A DNA stretch of 64,000 nt from Gigaspora rosea (lineage: Eukaryota > Glomeromycota > Glomeromycetes > Diversisporales > Gigasporaceae), in contig QKWP01000511.1 in NCBI GenBank assembly GCA_003550325.1, forward strand, positions 225,054 to 289,053, in the 5' to 3' direction. The position numbers and the translations under genes were made by a program. A model generated the notes under the pieces. The model saw nothing but the letters and a program-made list of their open reading frames with translations, did no database searches and was not told the DNA's origin. This document shows, piece after piece, positions 1 to 9,699 of this stretch; the stretch's first letter is position 1; every line of letters begins with the position of its first letter.

Positions 1-3
1 AGA

Positions 4-44
4 TTACCAGGAACGGAGTACGAAGCACGTAGTGTATGGTTTAC
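4..44 (+). repeat. Dispersed repeat, copy 1 (AGGAACG..AGTACGAAG type)
   Basis: Starts TTACCAGGAACG, then an AGTACGAAG / GTAGTGTATGG core. Diverged copies lie in reverse orientation near 51,595-51,635 and 54,057-54,108. The family is not recognised. Only part of an element may be inside the window. Confidence 0.4.
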
Positions 45-253
45 GGGCAAGTTAAGTGGAGTAGCTCTTTTGATTCTGATTGGACAACCTGTTCACATGA
101 ATTCATATGCCTCTGCCTATATCAGAATTTGTGTGCAACGACCTTGGGTTTCCTGTATTTTGCGTAACAGGAGCTTTCCGAATGAGGTCATTTGTATGAT
201 TAAAATTAGGGCAATATAAACTAAAGAACCATTTTAATTTATATATCTTTCCA

Positions 254-392
254 ATTCTGGGTCTGTTCACTTTAACATTTTTGATTGGTTGTATCCGAAA
301 ATCTTTATACTTCATTCTGGGTCGGTTCACTTAACATTTTAGATTGGTTGAATCTGAAAAATGTGACCTAAACGTGGGAAAACTAACAGATG
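254..392 (+). repeat. Tandem pair of a ~60-80 bp repeat
   Basis: Two adjacent copies begin ATTCTGGGTC at 254 and 314; the second runs on through GAAAAATGTGACCT and GTGGGAAAACTAAC. A third copy, closely similar along its length, lies at 1936-2012 in the same orientation. No inverted termini seen. Confidence 0.55.
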
Positions 393-572
393 ATTCATGG
401 CCGAGTAATTATAACGTTTGAGTAATCATTATAACGCCCTTAAACAACTCTTAAAATTGCGAAACGTGAGTTTGCCAAATTTACTTTTGTTGTTTGATTA
501 CCAAATATTTATAAACTATTTTAGGCTAGAAAGTCAATCAAATGTTTCACGAATTTGAAATCGTTTTGTATA

Positions 573-805
573 ATGTCTCAAGAACAAGTGCAAAATAAGT
601 GCAAGAACAAGTACAAGAACAAGAACAATTGCTCCGCAATAGATTAAACATGATTAGTAAAAAAAATAGTGAATATATTAGCAAATACAGTATCAAGAAA
701 AATTACATTCCACTGTTATACCTAGAATACGTCATAGAATATTATTGGGCAGGTATGTCACGAGACATTAGAACATGTGACCATCGAAGCCAAGAAATCA
801 CGTAG
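573..805 (+). pseudogene. Small Gln/Glu-rich coding remnant with a frameshift
   Basis: An ATG at 573 opens a Met-Ser-Gln-Glu-Gln-Val-Gln start that leaves frame after a few codons. The frame open from 599 continues the same Gln-Glu pattern, then reads a mixed hydrophilic and aromatic stretch of about 60 residues to a TAG at 803-805. The GAACAAGTGCAA-type repeat at 575-635 is a likely slippage site for the frame change. The downstream Asp-His-x repeat is in a third frame. I do not recognise a family. It may be the 5' part of one broken gene that included the 781-972 frame. Confidence 0.35.
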
Positions 806-972
806 ATCACATAGATCACAGTGATCACGATGATCCTCTTGATCACATGGATCACACTGATATTAATGATCTTATAGATCACATAGATCTAATATATCAC
901 CGATATCTAGTAGATCTCATTGATCACGAACTATATAGTAAAATATATAAATATGATGAGTCTCGCCTTTGA
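781..972 (+). pseudogene. Open frame encoding an Asp-His-x tripeptide repeat
   Basis: A 64-codon frame is open between a TGA at 778 and a TGA at 970. Its core is 14 exact 9-bp units (805-930), each starting as GATCAC or a one- to three-base variant, so it reads mostly Asp-His-x or Asp-x-x triplets. It has no upstream ATG of its own; it overlaps the end of the Gln-rich remnant in another frame. Fourteen units without an indel and without a stop suggest the array grew while it was translated. Function unknown. Confidence 0.35.
805..930 (+). repeat. Exact-period 9-bp minisatellite (GATCACATA)
   Basis: Unit starts fall at 805, 814, 823 and so on to 922, with no period slip. Consensus GATCACATA; the first four bases are best conserved. 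Confidence 0.85.
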
Positions 973-2245
973 GCCAAATTAGTTGTCTACTAGACTAGTT
1001 AAATAGTTGTATACTAAATAGTTGTCTAATAAATAACTCATTTATTCTAATAAATAATCGTGTCCTCATACACTGATTTATTAAATAAACCGATACTTGT
1101 GTCTTCATACACTTACTTGTGTAACCCGATTTCCATCGATTATAATCGTTAGTGATTAACGTAATAAATATCGGCTTACCGATATCTGATCACGTGATTA
1201 CTGTGATAGTCTTCACGCAATATAAATTATTATTATTAGTTATAGTTTTATTTATAAACTGATACGACTATCGGTATCTTCATATGCCTATAGCCGTTTT
1301 GCCTCTTTCATAAAAGCAAATCATATAAAACCTCTATATAGAATCACGTTCTATTTATTAAACACGTGAGGCTTTCAATTATTTTAAACCCCAGTTTCAC
1401 TAAACCGTTTTAGAGGTGGTTTGAGTGTAACACCACCAAATATTTAAATGATTGATTTCTAGATTTTTCATTTGTCGTAAATTTTTGGTCAGAATTTTGC
1501 CGCCCAGACTGAAAATCATTAATTTTCTCAGCGATTCTTGCAGTTCGTAGTTTTATGCCGATTTACCAACCAATAAAATCATCAAAATGTGATCAGCGTA
1601 CTAAAACTTAATATAGCAATATAATCGAGTTATTGTGCTTTAACGCTTTTTGATTGTTATTTAACTCGTGATTAAAATGTTAAACTAATATGTCAATGAG
1701 CAAGAATGTCATCATAATTTAAATTATTAACAATTGTTTAATCACGAAAGTATCAAATCATACAGTATTGTGTATTGAGAGGTTACAGCAGATCATATGG
1801 TATGAATAATTATGACATCGGTCAGATTTGAAAAATTCGGGGTGTACTATACTGATCTGCTCACCCGTACGTACTGATTTGCGAAAACTAATCGATGCTA
1901 TACCGGTACCATTGAATTTCTCATCACTATACTCCAATCCTGGGTCTGTTCGCTTTAATATTTTTGATTGGTCGAATCTGAAAAATGTGACCTGAACGTG
2001 GGAAAACTAACAGTGATTATGACGATTTTATCACGGTCGAATAATTATATTCAAGTAATTATTATATCATTCCTGTGATCATGCGACGTTTCGACCATTT
2101 GCATTATGTCGTCATTATTTGATGCATCAATTGATCATCAATAACGGTAATAAAAATGCAGTAAATATGTCACCAGAATACTTCAATTCTGGTTTGCCAA
2201 TTTTATCATTCAATTCTAAGTGTGTACGCTTTATAATAAATACTA
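973..2245. other. Intergenic, no gene recognised
   Basis: A+T-rich, with words such as TAGTTGTCTA and GTGTCTTCATACACT in loose repetition, and one copy of the 254-392 repeat at 1936-2012. No frame with coding character and no element with clear ends. A weakly similar order of words (GTGTCTTCATA, then GCCTCTTT) recurs near 9,310-9,410. Confidence 0.5.
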
Positions 2246-2354
2246 TTTATTTCCGCTGCGCGGGAATAAGAGGTAAATCCCCCAATTAGCCGGGGCCTTT
2301 CGGGCCCCGGCTGATGGGATTTACCGGTTTATTCCCCCGTAGCGGGAAATAAGA
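2246..2354. repeat. GC-rich near-perfect hairpin of ~108 bp
   Basis: Left arm reads TTTATTTCCGCTGCGCGGGA, then GGTAAATCCC and AGCCGGGGCC; the right arm is its reverse complement with a few mismatches; loop TTTC. It is far more GC-rich than its surroundings. It looks like a short foldback element. A transcribed hairpin cannot be excluded. No target duplication was identified. Confidence 0.8.
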
Positions 2355-2589
2355 GTGTTATTCTTCGTTTTATATGACACATGACGATTTTTACGACTTA
2401 TATAAATAAACCTGTTTGTTCGTTTGTCCTTTTTTTTTTATCGCACCCTACCTTTCCAAAATAGATAACTTGCATGAAGTTTTCTTGTTTGCATTTTTTT
2501 TATTACATGTATTCGTTTTAAAAATTAATTCATATAATTTATATACGTTTAATATATACGTATACGCTTAATAAGTTTAACTTTCTACA

Positions 2590-3097
2590 TATAATAAAGA
2601 AGATCACAATAATAAAAAAGAAATCCGCAATAAAATTGATGACGATAACGAAAAAAGCCACAATAAAAATGATAATGATAGAGGAAAGCACAATTAGGAT
2701 AATAGAATGAAAAAGGAGAAAATCTGGCAAAAGAGAATTTTTTCTTTATGAAATGAATTAAAACTTTAAAATTTTTTTTATTTAAATTTAGAAAGAGTTT
2801 CGTTACTTCATTGTAAAATTGAACTCTCATAATCGTAGAAAGAAACGCAAGATTCAAAAAACTCCACATGACTGGTCCGAACCTTTTAAGATCCCATATC
2901 CTATTTCGTCAAACCAAGCAAATGATAACGAAGATAAATCTTCAAATTCTATTATTTCAAAACAAGCAAGTCCCGAATTTCAAGATAAATTTTCGAATAA
3001 TAGTTCAATTCCTCAAATTTACATTAATAATTGTAAAAATATTAGCGTTGATATTAATATTAGATTTATATTAAATAAAATTTTATTATGGTTTTAA
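2590..3097 (+). pseudogene. Asn/Asp/Lys-rich coding remnant with a possible intron
   Basis: From about 2,594 one frame reads a 34-residue Asn/Asp/Lys/Glu-rich stretch, then a TAG, then about 18 Lys-rich residues. A second segment opens at 2790 after a pyrimidine-rich tract ending in TTTAG, a good 3' splice site. It reads a basic Arg-Arg-Lys-Lys-Arg-Lys cluster, a Trp/Pro-containing segment and a Ser/Asn/Asp-rich tail to a stop at 3095-3097. The second segment looks codon-biased and polar, as in disordered proteins. A joining intron is inferred. No family recognised; the hydrophobic reverse-strand frames here are its shadows. Confidence 0.4.
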
Positions 3098-3960
3098 TAA
3101 TTACGATGTTCAAAAGAATTTTAAAAACTAGCGTCCTAAGTAGCATTTTACTTTTATTTAAGAAAATTCTAAAAACTAGCGATCTAAATAGGTTTTTTTA
3201 TCCCGTCTAAAGGAATTTTGACAAGAGTCTAAAGTGCACCCGAGGAAATAACAAAAAATTCCGGGAAATAACAAGTAATTCCAGGGAAATAACTTGTATC
3301 ATCAGAAAATTGGTTTTTCTACTGATTAAAGTAGTGATTATAAGTCGTAAAACCCGCCATGCGAACATATAGAAACGTGGAATAATATTTCTTATCAGTG
3401 TATTAAAAAACGTGATCATTGCATGATAGCATCTAAAGTAGTGATCCATTTAAAGTAGCATGAAAATCTAATTTTAGGGGCTTAATTTTAGCCAAGAGCT
3501 ACTTTAATAGCTGCTTTAAATAAATCGCTACTTTAGATACAACAGTACGATTACATGAAATGTGGGGTATGGTTCCATCAAATTGCTGCTCAATGCGTAA
3601 GTATCGAGGCAGCTTTTGTGTGTCATTCGAACGAACATGTGACAGACCCGGTTATGATCACATGATCGATCGGTTGGCTGATAGAACGTGAGTATGAAGT
3701 AATCAGGTAATTAGTAATGTTCTTAGTACGTATGAGGTAACTGATTACTTGATTAATTATGAGGCAATGGATCGTAGTATATTTAGTAAGTGAAAAATAA
3801 TGGTGAACCGACTTTCTTCTGGTTATATCGATCCCTCCCAGTAATAAATAAGAGTAGGTAGTGAGATCCGTTAAGATTGTAAGCTAAGAAACGTACAAAA
3901 CAATGATACTTTATGGCCTGTCGGCACGACAGTCATAATACAGTATAGAAAAGAAAAATG
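3098..3960. other. Intergenic with short repeats
   Basis: Contains a GGAAATAAC(A)-type minisatellite near 3,240-3,295, CTACTTTA words near 3,430-3,540, and a perfect 6-bp hairpin CTGTCG-GCA-CGACAG at 3919-3933. No gene recognised. Confidence 0.5.
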
Positions 3961-3962
3961 AA

Positions 3963-4249
3963 TAAAAAATGGAAAAGAGCATGTTGCACGATTCTATAAA
4001 CAACTGCGTAATTTGCTCGATAGCAGAAGGGCAATACCAATATGTTTCTTTATAGTAATAATTTATCCCGTAATGAGAGACAAAACAAAACTTTTACGAA
4101 GTACACTATATTGATTTCGCAAAATCTTTATTGATAAACTTGGATTACCTCTGTGTATAACCGATAACCAATTTAAAAATACGGAAATACATATTATTCG
4201 CAATCAACTTCGTCAAGGTCCTCAAAATATGAATCATCTTGTGTATTAG
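3963..4249 (+). pseudogene. Unidentified coding remnant with one internal stop
   Basis: One frame runs from about 3,963 with a single TGA (4112-4114) to a TAG at 4247-4249, about 95 codons. Open stretches this long are unusual here, where stops are expected roughly every dozen codons. The second half has mixed, protein-like composition, for example Asp-Lys-Leu-Gly-Leu-Pro and Thr-Asp-Asn-Gln-Phe. No ATG or splice site is obvious and no family is recognised. A different frame open at 4239-4475 has less support. Confidence 0.3.
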
Positions 4250-4568
4250 TGTGGCGATGGGTGAATGCTTAAATCGAAAAAGTAATTACTGTCGTAGGAA
4301 AAAATTACACTTATCGTTTCGGATTAGTTTCGTGGTTTCAAACTGTGATATTACAAATTATTGGGTGAACGGATCACAAGATCGAAGTTTACATGCCAGT
4401 AATGATTACCATGCGTGCAAAAAATTGGAGTGTTTGGTCAACTATATGCGATACCATATAAGAATTAATTTTTAAGGATTTTTTGGATCTTATGATCAGG
4501 ATAGTAATCAGATAGTGATGGGGTTATTCATATTTGATTTAATAGTAAAGAATGTCTTGTGGACTTTC

Positions 4569-4755
4569 GGATGTCTAGTGTTGTTAGTCGAAATAATTTA
4601 GACATTTAGGCATTTAGGCAAATTGAATTTAGGCAATTTTGACTTTTTTTTTTTAAAATTGCTATTAAAAAAATTAATTTAGTCATTTAACATTTAGACA
4701 ATTTAATTTAGACAAATTTTGACATTAGCAAAAATAATTTCAACTAACAACATTA
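4569..4755. mobile_element. Foldback MITE with ATTTAGGCA-type internal repeats
   Basis: Ends are inverted: TGTTGTTAGTCGAAATAATT on the left and the complement of GTTGTTAGTTGAAATTATTT on the right. The inside repeats ATTTAGGCA / ATTTAGACA. GTCTAG occurs just outside both ends (three bases away on the right). That resembles a hAT-type target, but exact ends are unsure. Confidence 0.5.
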
Positions 4756-5285
4756 GTCTAGAGCAAATAGCTCTATTTTTCTTAATTATTTTAACGTAAT
4801 CGATTTTTCAAAGCCTTTATGACGAAGTTACGTTATAAAACCTTATTACTTTTACCATTATACTCGGATTAATCTTATTCATTACTACAAAATAATTTAT
4901 TGATCTTGCATTTGTTAATTGTTACCCTTTAACATCTCATTGCTCCCTTAAAAACTGTTATTATTGTTCTCGCATTACATAACTTTAAAATTAATACCCT
5001 CCTTACATTGTTTCGTAAACTAACACTTAAATTGATTGCATAATTAATCAGACCGAATTAAGTGATATCCCGACTTGGATCCAAATGATTTGTCACCTCA
5101 TGTAACTTGCATATATTAATTTTATAAAAATAAAAATATGAAATTGACACTGAACATGTACGCCTTGACTACCATCAACACCCATATCCGGATGGTTACA
5201 ATAGTAATAAAAGAAACTGACCGAGAAAAGATAATTAATTTAAATCACGTATAAATAAACAAAATCTAATGGGTGTTTAGAAAAA

Positions 5286-5331
5286 ATTATGTTAGATAAT
5301 TCTATCTATACATAATATCTAACATAATAAC
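5286..5331. repeat. Short inverted repeat (TTATGTTAGATA)
   Basis: TTATGTTAGATA is followed after a ~20-bp loop by TATCTAACATAA. Perfect 12-bp arms. Confidence 0.6.
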
Positions 5332-5384
5332 ATACTGACTTCCCCGTTCCTGGTTTCGCGCAACTGCGTTGCGCAGCTACTTAT

Positions 5385-5660
5385 ATTGTGAATAAACCAA
5401 ATTTAATGACTTGATTATCATTAGTAAAATTTAAGGCATTCGCCATGTTGAATGGCACGATTTGAATGCTACTCAAACTGCTATTCGAACTGCCATTCAA
5501 CATTATCACATGAATTCGCAGACATGTATGTCCGTGAAATCGTGTGATAGTGTTAAATGGCAATTTGAATAGCAGTTTGAGTAGTATTCGAATCGTGCCA
5601 TTCAACACAGCGAGTGTTTTAAATTTTACCAGTGTATACCAAGATAAAGTTGTAAACCAT
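5385..5660. mobile_element. Foldback MITE, ~275 bp
   Basis: The two halves are reverse complements around a centre near 5,530. GAATGGCACGATT..GAATGCTACTCAAACTG on the left matches CAGTTTGAGTAGTATTCGAATCGTGCCATTC on the right. The two facing open frames here (108 and 62 codons) read the same palindrome and are not genes. Target duplication not resolved. Confidence 0.7.
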
Positions 5661-5890
5661 AATGATAGTACATTTATCGTAACTAGTATGAATGCAAATA
5701 TAGACATTCTGATTTGTAAGTGCCATTTTTAATAATGTAGTTTGACCAAAAAGTTTTAAATTTATACAATTTATAAAAGTTTTTATAATATTTAGTATTA
5801 AACTTGTAACATATAAAAACTCAAGTGTATATATCCAGCTATAGCTTGATTATTCTTCGCATCTTTTTGGCTCTATGTTTTTTTCGATTG

Positions 5891-6357
5891 TTAATTTTGG
5901 CAATCGGGGCTTTTTTTTATGTTGTTTTCTCTTTTCAGCCTGTGTATCAAATAACAAAACAAACGTTTGATAGTTGTTATCAAAAAACTTTCACCACCAT
6001 CAAGAAGATTAGCTAATTGCGAATATGCATCTGGTCCCTGAAAAAAGCATTTGTAACTACCATTTTTATAATTAAAATAATAAATGTACCCTTCAAAACC
6101 CCCAAAAAACAAGCTTTCTAAACATGGAAAAGAAAGGTTTGTTTGCCTAATTGTTTAAAATGTTCTTTGAGCTTACTTCTTATAATATAAATCAGATCAG
6201 ACTTGAATTGATTAATTGCTTCTAAAGGTAATACGTATAATCCTTTACGGTGAATATTATATTTTTTAACAACGCTCCAATAGTGATTTAAACCTCTTTT
6301 TGTTCTAAAAATTTTCTACAAATTTCACACTCAAAATATTGCTGTAAACTAGAATTT
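5891..6357 (-). pseudogene. Broken gene, C2H2-like finger plus unknown C-terminal domain
   Basis: Read on the minus strand from about 6,357. A Tyr-Phe-Glu-Cys-x2-Cys motif is followed, after a +/-1 frameshift in an A-run near 6,300, by a His-containing helix-like segment that could complete a C2H2-type finger. The next frame gives a Lys-rich helix. A second frameshift near 6,130 leads into a 73-codon frame (6112-5891) rich in Phe, Tyr and Gly and containing Cys-Phe-Phe-Gln-Gly-Pro-Asp-Ala-Tyr. The three pieces read as one protein only if both shifts are undone. Composition is protein-like throughout. I cannot name the family. The finger is inferred from Cys and His spacing. Confidence 0.5.
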
Positions 6358-6835
6358 GAAGACAAATCATCACAATAATAAGTTATTTTAAGTTGATATT
6401 ATAAAATTATTTTATTAATAAAAAATTACATTTTAAAAAATTATAAATAAAATGATGTAAACTATTACAAATTTTACTTGAATTATTGCATTTAATATGA
6501 AATATTTACCTAGTAAATTTTATGACTCTTCAGTATGTTGAATAGTAGATTTTGATTCTAACGCCAACACTGCTAACGACTAGGAATCGAAAATCGATGT
6601 TAATCCGAAGCTTAAAATTTTAAAATAGAAATATTTTTTTGTATGCCAAATTTATAATTTATTTTTAATTGTTTAGAAAATCGTAAAGTTTGCTTTTAAT
6701 ATTTTATATGAAATAATAATACACAAAAAACTATTTTAAAGCCAAAATGGCATTTTCATATAATAATCCGTGTGGTGCAAGCAAAAAATTCGCATAAGCG
6801 TCTTTTTTTTTTTGTGATATTACTATGCAAGATGT

Positions 6836-6927
6836 TTCAAAAGTCCTTATACACGGGCCCTATTTTTTTTTGCTTATAGAGATTACAATGATCTTATATA
6901 AATAATTTAAAAATAGGGACTTTTGAC
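6836..6927. repeat. Short inverted repeat, Tc1-like end motif
   Basis: TCAAAAGTCC near the left end and GGACTTTTGA near the right; both arms also carry CCCTATTTTT / AAAAATAGGG. About 92 bp; no clear target duplication. Confidence 0.5.
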
Positions 6928-7119
6928 ACCCAGCTACAAAATTTGTGCCCAGATGTGACCTTCCGTATTGACTTATGTATAAGCCAAAAAAAATTTGTTA
7001 GCTATAGTTACAAACCAACTATGCTTTATAATCTATTCCTTCAAAAACTCCTTCTCTGAGCTTCTCATAAAGAAGAGTAAAAACAAAAAGAAGATTAAAA
7101 TAGGAGAACACAACTAAAT

Positions 7120-7580
7120 ATCTGACAAAATTAACCAAAAACCAAAATTATACATTCAAAAAAAAAACAAAACAAAAAAGAAAAACCAAGGAAAAAGCAA
7201 AGAAAAAATAGACTATGAAGGTGTTATTAAGCCTATACTAGACTATAAAAATTATATAACACTGCATAAACCATATTTACCAAAGTGTTATATGTACAAA
7301 AAAAAACAAAAAACTACATTTTGAACTCTGTGACCAAGTAAAAAATTCTTCATGCACCCTCCAGGATTCCATAACATGTCATTCATTGTTTATTTGATAA
7401 CCAAATTCACTTGTGACAGTGCCAGTTCCAGTCTGGAAATGCATACCCAATATGGAAGAAGTAAACACTGCTGATCTTTTGGAGGGAGTAAGCTAGGATG
7501 CCTACTTTTTGGCAAAAATTTCAAAAAATCCAAAGAGGCTAAAGATGTAGCTTGGAACAAATGTAAAAGAAAGTATAAAA
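7120..7580. other. No gene recognised
   Basis: A-rich tracts to about 7,320, then a somewhat more balanced stretch with a 72-codon reverse frame (7608-7390) that partly crosses the MITE end at 7590, so it is not credited. Confidence 0.4.
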
Positions 7581-7589
7581 AGATAAAAC

Positions 7590-8047
7590 AGGACCCCGAA
7601 ATATACATAGATAGGTCAGGTATGAGTTTGTTTATTTTTGAGGTTTTTATAGTAACTTTTTTGTATATTTTTAAAGTTTTTTTGCAGATCTTTCTTTTTT
7701 AATAACCCTATAATTAACCTGAAATACTGTATATTCCCGAAAATAAGCTACCTTTTTTGGGCCAAAAATTATACGAAAAAATGTGGAATAATTTATTTTT
7801 AGCGTATAGGCATTTTTGAAAAAATTGAAAAAATGTACTAATAAAAAGTTGTCCAAATAATACCAAATTTTTACTGTAGGTGTATTTTGATGTGCTGACA
7901 ACTTTACTTAATTGAACTTTCGAAGTTAACTTAGTAAAAAAAGCTTTATATATAGCAACTGCAAATGCGTTTTTTGAGAATTTTGAAAAAAACCAGGGTG
8001 TAGCTTATTTTCTGGAATATACAGTATTTATGTATATTTCGGGTCCT
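7590..8047. mobile_element. hAT-like MITE, family A, copy 1 (8-bp TSD GATAAAAC)
   Basis: Terminal inverted repeats AGGACCCCGAAATATACATA (left) and AGGACCCGAAATATACATAA (complement of the right end). Perfect 8-bp direct repeats GATAAAAC flank it at 7582-7589 and 8048-8055. An 8-bp duplication is typical of hAT elements. Copy 2 at 19750-19926 lacks the element nested here at 7727-8024. No coding capacity. Confidence 0.85.
7727..8024. mobile_element. TA-flanked MITE nested in family A element
   Basis: Inverted ends CTGTATATTCCCGAAAATAA and complement CTGTATATTCCAGAAAATAA, continuing into GCTAC. TA lies on both sides (7725-7726, 8025-8026). The sister element at 19750-19926 shows the unfilled site CCTATTTAT with one TA, which proves the ends. 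A TA duplication and this end style indicate Tc1/mariner type. Confidence 0.85.
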
Positions 8048-8428
8048 GATAAAACTTATTTTCTTGTTGTTTACCACTGTTTTACTACAAAAAACTTTGT
8101 TGATGAAGACACTAGATTTATACCTCTACCAGAATTTTCTATCCAAGGGCGCTACCTCTAGCTAGTTATCTTGTAAGAGAATGCTTTTGGCTTGCATGCT
8201 AAATATAAAAAGGAGTCCCAGAAGAGAGAGCCATTGACTTTTATAAAAACTGTATTTTTGTGTTATCCTACTATACATAATTTATAGGCAACTCTCCAAC
8301 AAGAAACTTTTTGTTTTTTCTTCTGTCAAAAATTTGAATCAAGTTATCGTTATAAAATTTTGTATTATTATACATATAAATTTTAATATATATATATAAT
8401 AATGCAAAACCTTAGTGATCATATGACC

Positions 8429-8545
8429 CCATGATTGGATTTTAATGACTTTGGGCTTGTTAGAATTGTCTTATTGAGATGAACATTTTGGTAGTAAAAT
8501 CATCCAAAACGGACTAGTAGATCAAAAGTTATTTAATATTATACT
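8429..8545 (+). repeat. Solitary arm of the GATCAAAAGTTAT foldback family
   Basis: Carries the module TTTGGGCTTGTTAGAATTGT, then GAGATGAACATTTTGGTAGT and GATCAAAAGTTATTTAAT. The same module occurs in foldbacks at 32410-32733, 37984-39938 and 39348-39630. Confidence 0.65.
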
Positions 8546-8559
8546 GTATATATTTATAT

Positions 8560-9480
8560 AATATATTATAAATATTAGTTGTTATATTAACCAATCAGAA
8601 TTGAAATTAGAGTGATCTCGCCATACATGAATGGGGTGGCTATTAAGTAAAAAATATTATGTAATAAATAGCACACTCCTAATAGGTAATGCTTATAGAA
8701 TATCTCATTGGGATTATACAAGTACATATGTATACTTGTAATAGTATAGTACCATATATGGAGTATTTATGTTAGTAATTGTTATCACCCTATCCTCTCC
8801 AATCTACATACACTAAAAAAAATTTAATATTGCTATTCGCAGAGCTCATCACTAGCTGAGGAAGAATTGTAACATTGAAATTTATACTACATCAAAGTCA
8901 CATGATCTACATGACTAAATAGTAAGTAATTTTAAAGATCTATAGCATTAATTTACAAAAAGATCTAGAAATGTCACATAATGATATGGATATTCATATT
9001 TGCATAATTTACTGATCTGCATGCCCTTGATTAAATTAATTAAATAATTCATATAATATAACATTATATATAGCAAGAGCAAATGAATAGTTTAATGGAT
9101 ATATTTAATTTAGTGATTAATTAATTAAAGCTATTAATGTCACGAATACTAATAATATAGCAGAAGAATACTTTTTCCAAATTATATATATAAGGCCTTT
9201 GTTTTTATCTTGATCTTGACTTATTAGATTTTCATTTGGAATATATAGATAGATTCGAACTCTCCAATCCCTAAATAAAAAATTGATTAGATTAGTTATA
9301 TTATTTTAATAAAATATAACCGTGTCTTCATATATACATGTTAAATTAAAACTTATCTTGCAACTCTTTGTATCTTCATATATATTTAGTTGTGCCTCTT
9401 TTGAACAAAGCCTTATAAATCATTTTGTCTAAATCATATAAACTATGCACACTAATCTACTCGAATTACTATAGTTACTG
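8560..9480. other. Intergenic, no gene recognised
   Basis: A+T-rich, with short palindromic words and GATCTAG/GATCTGCAT motifs. The last part (about 9,310-9,410) weakly resembles the 1,050-1,330 region. Confidence 0.4.
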
Positions 9481-9496
9481 TTTATAGAGTATAATA

Positions 9497-9670
9497 TATA
9501 TGTTGTACCTGAATTTGGAATTTGTCCCAATTTGGAATCTGGCCTAATTTTACTTCTAACACTAGCCCTAACCCTAACCCTAAAGTCATCTAAAGTCCTA
9601 ATTCTGCTACAAAATTCTTTTTTGGGGCAGCCCGATTCTGAATTGGGCACCAGAGTACAGCATATATGTC
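9497..9670. repeat. Possible small inverted element containing telomere-like repeats
   Basis: ATATATATGTTGTAC on the left and the complement ATATATGCTGTAC on the right enclose less A+T-rich sequence with repeated AATTTGGAAT words and the (CCCTAA)3 tract. Ends are uncertain. Confidence 0.35.
9566..9583 (+). repeat. Interstitial telomere-like (CCCTAA)3
   Basis: Three perfect CCCTAA units preceded by TAG. TTAGGG is the usual repeat in many fungi and animals. Too short and too internal to be a chromosome end. Confidence 0.8.
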
Positions 9671-9699
9671 CTCTAAATTATAGTTAGAGGTTAATTTTG

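Noticed and set aside
5381-5707. 108-codon reverse frame
   Set aside because: It is the translation of a palindromic MITE; the plus strand gives a similar frame from the other arm.
9566-9583. Chromosome end
   Set aside because: Only three CCCTAA units, inside the window, with ordinary sequence on both sides.
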